From Amycolatopsis suaedae (lineage in GTDB: Bacteria; Actinomycetota; Actinomycetes; Mycobacteriales; Pseudonocardiaceae), in the NCBI RefSeq assembly GCF_004214935.1, contig NZ_SFCC01000014.1, positions 62,001-126,000 of the forward strand: a stretch of DNA of 64,000 nt, given 5' to 3'. The translations under genes and the position numbers were made by a program. Below, in pieces: positions 59,287-64,000 of this stretch. Positions within the stretch are counted from its first letter, which is position 1; each line of letters starts with the position of its first letter. Below the pieces are notes generated by a model. That model made no database searches. It saw only the letters and a list, made by a program, of their open reading frames with translations, and had not been told where the DNA came from.

Positions 59287-59795
59287 TGTACTGACCACGG
59301 AGGTTGAGTCTGGGGCGACACGGGATCGGATGATCTTGGTATGAGGGAGGGCCTCCGAGTTCGGTGTGGATTGCGACGTCTACCCCGAACCGCCGGAGGC
59401 CCTCATGCCCCACCGTAATGCTCCGTTGACCGAGGCGGGCAGGCTGCGCCTGGCTCGCTGTGTCGTTGAGGACGGGTGGTCACCCGGACGTGCCGCGGAG
59501 CGGTTCCAGGTCGCGGTCACCACAGCCCGACGCTGGGCCCAGCGGTATCGCGCCGAGGGCGAGGCGGGTATGGCCGACCGGTCCAGCCGCCCGCACCACA
59601 GCCCGCGACGGACCCCGACCCGCACCGAACGACGGATCATCAAACTCCGCGTGGTGCGCCGTTGGGGACCAGCGCGTATCGCCGGCCTGCTGGGCCTGCA
59701 CGCCTCTACTGTGCATCGCGTCCTGCCGGTATCGGCCAGCCGGTCGGCTGGAAGCACCCGCCGACAGGACGGGCACGAACCAGCGGCTCGGCTGG
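59287..59795 (+). mobile_element. IS481-family relic, left part only
   Basis: The element begins TGTACTGACCACGGAGG directly after a CTAGT, the type of target favoured by IS481 elements. A hairpin with an 11-bp stem (GAGGGCCTCCG at 59347-59357, its complement at 59394-59404) ends at the transposase ATG. The transposase frame is typical of the family to about 59726, then frameshifted; the right end and most of the catalytic domain are missing. Another CTAGT follows at 59796, but no right inverted repeat precedes it. Confidence 0.75.
59405..59795 (+). pseudogene. Truncated IS481-family transposase
   Basis: It opens with MPHRNAPLTEAGRLRLARCV and continues RRTPTRTERRIIKLRV, the usual N-terminal HTH of actinobacterial IS481 transposases. 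After STVHRVL the expected continuation (tryptophan-leucine-aspartate region and PTGR) is found only in other frames (RLEAPADR, PPTGRAR). The DDE catalytic residues are absent. It is not functional. Confidence 0.8.
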
Positions 59796-60452
59796 CTAGT
59801 CCTGCATGACGCGGTTTTCCCATGCCCAGGCGGCGATCCCGACCCGGTTGCGTACCCCGAGTTTCGTCTGGATCCCGGACAGGTGGCTCTTGACGGTGCT
59901 CAGCGAGATGAACAGCCCGGCGGCGATCTCGGCGTTGGTGAGGCCCCTGGCGATGGCCCGGACGACCTCGAGTTCCCGTTTGGACAGTGGCCGGGCCGGT
60001 GCGCCGGCGGCCGGTTCCGCGTGGGTTTCGGTCAGGTGGCGGAGCAGCCGCATGGTGATCGACGGGGAGACCAGGGAGTCGCCGGCGTTCGCCGCCCGGA
60101 CGGCTTCGGCGAGCAGGGCGGGGCCGGCGTCCTTGAGGACGAAGCCTGCCGCGCCGCCGCGGAGTGCGCCGTAGACGTACTCGTCGAGGTCGAAGGTGGT
60201 GACAACGACCACCCGCAGCGGGTCCCGCACGCCGGGGCCGGCCAGCGCCCTGGTGACCTCGATGCCGTCGAGGCGGGGCATGCGGATGTCCACGAGGCAC
60301 ACGTCCGGGCGAATCCGGCGGGCCAGCTCGACCGCCTCGACGCCGTCCGACGCTTCCGCGACCACGCTGATGTCGGGCTCGCCGGACAGGACGAGCCGCA
60401 GGCCGCTGCGGACCATGGCCTGGTCGTCGGCCAGCAGCACGCTGATCGTCAC
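59796..60452 (-). CDS. NarL/FixJ-type response regulator
   Basis: The product is 218 aa from GTG 60452. The receiver domain has LLADDQAMVR, phospho-acceptor Asp55 in CLVDIRMPRLDG and the late VLKDAGP; the LuxR-type HTH is SKRELEVVRAIARGLTNAEIAAGLFISLSTVKSHL. Its start overlaps the kinase stop by four bases, so the two are made together. Target genes may include neighbours, possibly the ABC transporter. The IS relic begins right after its stop. Confidence 0.95.
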   Translation of the reverse strand: MTISVLLADDQAMVRSGLRLVLSGEPDISVVAEASDGVEAVELARRIRPDVCLVDIRMPRLDGIEVTRALAGPGVRDPLRVVVVTTFDLDEYVYGALRGGAAGFVLKDAGPALLAEAVRAANAGDSLVSPSITMRLLRHLTETHAEPAAGAPARPLSKRELEVVRAIARGLTNAEIAAGLFISLSTVKSHLSGIQTKLGVRNRVGIAAWAWENRVMQD

Positions 60453-61579
60453 CGGCGCTCCTCGATGGGCAGGGTCGCGTGCACCGTCCAGCCGGCGCCG
60501 GTGCGGGGACCGGCCCGCAGTGTGCCACCGAGCGCCTCGACGCGTTCACGCATGCCGACCAGGCCGTATCCGCCGCGGCGGTGGTACCTGGCCGGGGCCG
60601 GCGGGGCGTCGTCGGTCACCGCGACGGTGACGGCGTGCCGGTCCTGGGTGACCTCGACGGTGACCGAGCCCGCGTGCGCGGCGTGCCGGGCGATGTTGGT
60701 CAGCGACTCCTGGACGATCCGGTAGACGGTGCTGGTCACCTCTTGCGGCCAGCCGGGTTCGCCATCGGGCAGCCACAGCTTCACCGGTGGACCGGTGAAG
60801 CGGGCGACCAGTTCGCCGAGCTGCTCCGGTCCGGGGGTGGCGGGTGCCGCGTCCTCGGCGTCACGCAGCAGGCCGACGACGCGGCGCATCGCGGTCAGCG
60901 CTTCGGAGCTGGCGGTCTCGATGCCGTCCAGCGACTCGTCGAGCTGGTCCGGGTCCCTGCGCCGGACGATCCGGGCGGCCTGTGCGTGGAGCACGATGCC
61001 GGTGATGTGGTGGGCGACGATGTCGTGCAGTTCCCTGGCCAGCTCCAGCCGCTCGTCGCGGCGTACCTGTTCGGCCACCACGCGACGGCGGAGGTCGAGC
61101 AGCCGCAGGCCAAGCCCGGTCCCGATGGCGGCGAGCCAGGCCATGCTGTTCAGCACCGCGACGGTCGTGCCCGTGCCGGTGAGCCAGGTGCCGGCGACCA
61201 CGGCGAGCCCGCCGGCCGCGGCAGCGACCGCCCACGGAGGCGGGAGGGTTCTGGTCGCGGAGCCGACGAGCACGGACAGGCCCAACGCCGTGGCGGGGCT
61301 GGGCTCGGCGGGAAGATGGCCGATCTGGGCGACGAGAACGGTGATGGCCGCGATGCCCAGTCCCGCGGCCACGGCCCAGACCCGGTGCCGGGCGGTCACG
61401 GCGAGTCCGGCCACGACAGCTCCGGTGACGCAGCCGAACACCCAGTAACCACCGCCCCAGGTGTCCGCGATCGCGTACGCCGTGACGGCGAGCACCGCGG
61501 CGAACACGACACCGAGAACGGCGTTGACCGCGATGCCGACCGGACGGTCTCGCATGGACAGGGTGTTCAGGTTAAGCAT
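60449..61579 (-). CDS. Sensor histidine kinase (HisKA_3 type)
   Basis: The product is 376 aa. The N-terminal 160 residues hold about five to six transmembrane helices (AVLGVVFAAVLAVTAYAIAD, WVFGCVTGAVVAGLAV and others). The phospho-acceptor His185 lies in LELARELHDIVAHHITGI, and the ATPase part has VQESLTNIARHA and GYGLVGMRERVEALGG. It pairs with the next gene. The membrane domain is closely similar to the free-standing protein encoded immediately upstream, whose stop overlaps this start (ATGCTTAA). Confidence 0.95.
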   Translation of the reverse strand: MLNLNTLSMRDRPVGIAVNAVLGVVFAAVLAVTAYAIADTWGGGYWVFGCVTGAVVAGLAVTARHRVWAVAAGLGIAAITVLVAQIGHLPAEPSPATALGLSVLVGSATRTLPPPWAVAAAAGGLAVVAGTWLTGTGTTVAVLNSMAWLAAIGTGLGLRLLDLRRRVVAEQVRRDERLELARELHDIVAHHITGIVLHAQAARIVRRRDPDQLDESLDGIETASSEALTAMRRVVGLLRDAEDAAPATPGPEQLGELVARFTGPPVKLWLPDGEPGWPQEVTSTVYRIVQESLTNIARHAAHAGSVTVEVTQDRHAVTVAVTDDAPPAPARYHRRGGYGLVGMRERVEALGGTLRAGPRTGAGWTVHATLPIEERR

Positions 61580-62072
61580 CCTTCCCGCCGGCCAGCCGTG
61601 GCCACAACCCGATCACGAGTGCGGCGAGCCAGCCGACACTGTTCAGCATCGCCACGGCCGTGGCGCCGTCGGTGAGCCAGGTGCCGGCAACTATGGCAAG
61701 GCCGCCGGCCGCGACGGCGGTGGCCCCGGGGGCGCCGAGGGTTCTGATCGCGGAGCCGACGAGGACGGACAGGCCCAGCGCCGTGCCGGGGCCTGGCTCG
61801 GCCGGAAGCCCGGCGACCGAGGCGACCGGGATCGCGGTCGCCGCGACCACCAGGCCCGCCGGCGCCGCCCACATCCGGTGCCGCCACGTCATGGCGAGCA
61901 CACACACCACCGCTCCCGTGGTGCAGCCGAACACCCAGTAGCCGCCGCCCCAGCTGTCCGCGAGCAGGTACGCCGTGACGGCGAGCGCCATGGCGAACAC
62001 GACACCCATACCGACGTCGACGGGCCGGGTGGCGATCTTCGCGCTGTTCATGCGGGTCAGGCTAGGAAGCAT
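61572..62072 (-). CDS. Free-standing membrane sensor domain, duplicate of the kinase N-terminus (166 aa)
   Basis: From ATG 62072 (ATG 62051 is an alternative) the product is a membrane protein with about five helices and no kinase domain. It matches the N-terminal domain of the following kinase along its length, for example WGGGYWVFGCTTGAVV versus WGGGYWVFGCVTGAVV, and ALGLSVLVGSAIRTL versus ALGLSVLVGSATRTL. Its stop overlaps the kinase start by eight bases. It is probably a tandem duplicate that lost, or never had, the kinase part, and may act as a co-sensor or antagonist of the kinase. Confidence 0.85.
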   Translation of the reverse strand: MLPSLTRMNSAKIATRPVDVGMGVVFAMALAVTAYLLADSWGGGYWVFGCTTGAVVCVLAMTWRHRMWAAPAGLVVAATAIPVASVAGLPAEPGPGTALGLSVLVGSAIRTLGAPGATAVAAGGLAIVAGTWLTDGATAVAMLNSVGWLAALVIGLWPRLAGGKDA

Positions 62073-62162
62073 CGTCCACGCGGAGAATCGGTCAAAAGTA
62101 CGGTAGTCGCGGGCATGAACCGTTCTTCTGTCCGATGAGGGCACCGCGGGCAGCCGCACAGG

Positions 62163-63287
62163 ATGAGCCCCATGCCATTTCACGTCCTGCGTCGCGGCCT
62201 GGCCGTCGCGACCGTGCTGCTCACCGCCGGGATCGCCGCTCCACGCGCGGCCGCGGCCGAGACCGCCGCGCCGTACCTGCCAGCGCCCACCGGTGCGCAC
62301 CCGGTCGGCACCACATCCCTGTACCTGAAGGACGTTTCCCGCCCAGATCCCTGGGTGCCTTCGGCGAACGCGCGGGAGGTGATGGTCTCCCTCTGGTACC
62401 CGGCGACGTCAGCGGGATCGCAGCGGGCGCGGTACCTGACACCGAAGGAGTCGGAGCTGCTCCTGACCAGCTCGGAGATCACCAGCGTGCCGCCGGACAT
62501 CCTGAGCAGGACCCGGACCAACGCGTACACCGATGCGGAGCCGGCGGGCGGCAGGCGGCCGCTCGTGGTGCTCTCGCCTGGGTTCCCCTGGCCGCGCAGC
62601 TCGCTCACCGCGCTGGCCGAGGAACTCGCGAGCCACGGTCACCTGGTGGCCGCGATCGACCACACCTACGAGAACCACGGCATGACCTTCCCCGACGGGC
62701 GGGTCGTCACCTGCGCCGCGTGCGGGCGGCCCGATGCCGGCGACTTCGAGAAGACGGTCGTGCAGAGCCGGGCACGTGACGTCCCCTTCGTGCTCGACGA
62801 ACTGACCAGGAAATATCCGACGCGGATCGACCGGTCCCGGATCGCGATGGCGGGTATGTCCATGGGCGGCGCGAGCGTCGGCGAGACCATGCTGGCCGAC
62901 CCGCGGGTGCGGGCCGGGATCAACCTCGACGGCAGGATGTTCAAGGACCTGCCCGGGAGCGGCCTGTCGCGGCCGTTCCTGATATTCGGCGCCGAAGGTG
63001 CCGAAGCCTCCTGGGACCGCAACTGGCCACACCTGACCGGGTGGAAGCGGCGGCTCACGGTGGCCGGGTCGATACACCCGTCCTTCACCGACTACGACAT
63101 GTTGACCCGGCAGATCGGCGTCCCCTTCGGCGGCAAGCTCGCGGGAACCCGCTCCGTGGAGATCACCCGCCGCTACGTCCGCGCCTTCCTCGACCTGCAC
63201 CTGCGCGGCGGACCACAGCCCCTGCTGGACCGGCCGTCGCGGCGGTACCCCGAAGTCAGGTTCTGCGCACCGGAGACCTGCCGATGA
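62163..63287 (+). CDS. Secreted alpha/beta hydrolase, PAF-acetylhydrolase-like
   Basis: The product is 374 aa from ATG 62163; ATG 62172, which has AGGA at 8 bases, is as likely. A signal peptide covers about 1-33 (LRRGLAVATVLLTAGIAAPR, cleavage near AAA). The nucleophile elbow is GMSMGG and the pattern REVMVSLWYPATSA, RRPLVVLSPGFPWPRSS and DHTYENHG resembles bacterial PAF-acetylhydrolase/polyester-hydrolase-like enzymes. Lipid or ester substrate outside the cell is likely. The stop overlaps an ATG of the ABC gene, so the two may be linked. Confidence 0.88.
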   Translation: MSPMPFHVLRRGLAVATVLLTAGIAAPRAAAAETAAPYLPAPTGAHPVGTTSLYLKDVSRPDPWVPSANAREVMVSLWYPATSAGSQRARYLTPKESELLLTSSEITSVPPDILSRTRTNAYTDAEPAGGRRPLVVLSPGFPWPRSSLTALAEELASHGHLVAAIDHTYENHGMTFPDGRVVTCAACGRPDAGDFEKTVVQSRARDVPFVLDELTRKYPTRIDRSRIAMAGMSMGGASVGETMLADPRVRAGINLDGRMFKDLPGSGLSRPFLIFGAEGAEASWDRNWPHLTGWKRRLTVAGSIHPSFTDYDMLTRQIGVPFGGKLAGTRSVEITRRYVRAFLDLHLRGGPQPLLDRPSRRYPEVRFCAPETCR

Positions 63288-63301
63288 GAAAGGAACCGCC
63301 G

Positions 63302-64000
63302 ATGACTCCGGTGCTGCGAGCCGACAACCTGACCAAGCGGTACGGCAAGCGCGCGGCCCTGACCGGCTGCACGCTGAGTGTTCCCCGTGGCCGGGTCATC
63401 GGCCTGGTCGGTCCCAACGGGGCAGGCAAGTCCACCCTGCTGCAGCTGGCCTGTGGGCTGATCACACCGACCGCGGGCACGCTCACCGTGCTCGGATCCC
63501 GGCCCGCCGCGAACGCGACCCATCTGGCCAAGGTCGGCTTCGTCGCCCAGGACACCCCCGTCTACGCCTCGCTGACCGTCGCCGACCACCTCCGCATGGG
63601 CGCCCGGCTCAACCCGTCCTGGGACGCGGACCTCGCGCACAGGCGGCTCGCGGAGACCGGCCTGGATCCCACCCAGAAGGCCGGCCGGCTCTCCGGCGGG
63701 CAGCGCGCCCAGCTCGCCATGACCGTCGCCGCCGCGAAACGGCCGGAGCTGCTCATCTTCGACGAACCGGCGGCCGCCCTCGATCCGCTGGCGCGCAAAG
63801 GGTTCCTGCAGAACCTGGTGGCGTTCATCGCCGAGCTCGGCGCCAGCGCCGTGCTTTCCTCGCACCTTCTCGCCGACGTCGAACGGGTCTGCGACTACCT
63901 CATCGTGCTGTGCGCATCCCGCATCCAGCTCGCCGGCGACGTCAACCACCTGCTCGCCACCCACCACCGCCTGGTCACACACGGCGGGCTACCACCGGGG
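63302..64000 (+). CDS. ABC transporter ATP-binding protein, 3' end beyond window
   Basis: Visible 233 codons. ATG 63302 follows AAAGGA at 8 bases; ATG 63284, overlapping the previous stop, is in frame and also possible. Walker A is GPNGAGKST, the signature LSGGQRAQLAM, Walker B LLIFDEP and the switch His in SSHLL. The helical part and lack of a membrane domain fit an ABC-2-type exporter ATPase with a separate permease beyond the window. The two-component system upstream is a candidate regulator. Confidence 0.95.
   Translation, partial: MTPVLRADNLTKRYGKRAALTGCTLSVPRGRVIGLVGPNGAGKSTLLQLACGLITPTAGTLTVLGSRPAANATHLAKVGFVAQDTPVYASLTVADHLRMGARLNPSWDADLAHRRLAETGLDPTQKAGRLSGGQRAQLAMTVAAAKRPELLIFDEPAAALDPLARKGFLQNLVAFIAELGASAVLSSHLLADVERVCDYLIVLCASRIQLAGDVNHLLATHHRLVTHGGLPPG

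Noticed and set aside
59282..59800. CTAGT on both sides of the IS relic as a target-site duplication
   Set aside because: The right copy is part of the response regulator stop codon region and no right inverted repeat precedes it, so chance cannot be excluded.

Overview
The window is high-GC actinobacterial chromosome. Nothing is plasmid-like, no CRISPR array or rRNA/tRNA gene was found, and only one IS relic is present. GTG starts, four-base ATGA/GTGA overlaps, the furA-katG pair, F420-type LLM oxidoreductases, DUF222-HNH and DUF574 genes point to Pseudonocardiales, probably an Amycolatopsis relative. The genus is inferred, not shown. Most of the window is ordinary chromosomal coding with many small regulator-plus-target modules and secreted proteins.

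Layout. 0-7 kb: fatty-acid desaturase (cut by the window start), a 69-aa protein, a dispersed intergenic repeat, then a 991-aa secreted repeat protein with a small downstream partner, an M20 dipeptidase and a membrane-anchored protein. 7-14 kb: aldehyde dehydrogenase, an 80-aa protein coupled to an ADP-ribosylglycohydrolase, a divergent NAD-dependent DNA ligase, and a secreted protein resembling the non-catalytic parts of subtilases. 14-23 kb: a 1381-aa STAND NTPase/WD40 protein, a beta-propeller lactonase-like protein, a DHA2 exporter with divergent TetR, a membrane diguanylate cyclase and an MDR oxidoreductase. 23-34 kb: GH127-type glycosidase; a TetR/membrane-protein module with three matching operators; a DUF222-HNH protein under a LexA box; a TetR/SDR/dehydrogenase module; and a secreted cysteine protease coupled to a surface protein. 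34-44 kb: beta-lactamase-like esterase, DUF574 methyltransferase, GAF activator with divergent flavin monooxygenase, a MarR/unknown/fumarylacetoacetase set and a lectin-bearing metalloprotease.

44.0-44.7 kb is a non-coding block full of perfect inverted repeats; it includes a second copy (79/85 identical) of the repeat at 1.4 kb. 44.7-56 kb: katG/furA, a MatC-type transporter with PrpF and LysR, an arsenic cluster (arsC divergent from arsR-acr3), LysR/LLM, an unknown protein and a ZIP transporter. 56-64 kb: a tetR-amidase-hydrolase operon, an IS481-family relic, a two-component system preceded by a free-standing duplicate of its sensor domain, a secreted alpha/beta hydrolase and an ABC ATPase cut by the window end.

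The most interesting places are the secreted repeat protein and its partner (1.6-5.1 kb), the membrane-tethered STAND protein (13.9-18.1 kb), the protease/surface-protein pair (32.1-33.4 kb), the unknown protein coupled to fumarylacetoacetase (40.6-42.7 kb) and the repeat block at 44 kb. All functional statements come from reading translations and motifs by eye; no database search was run.
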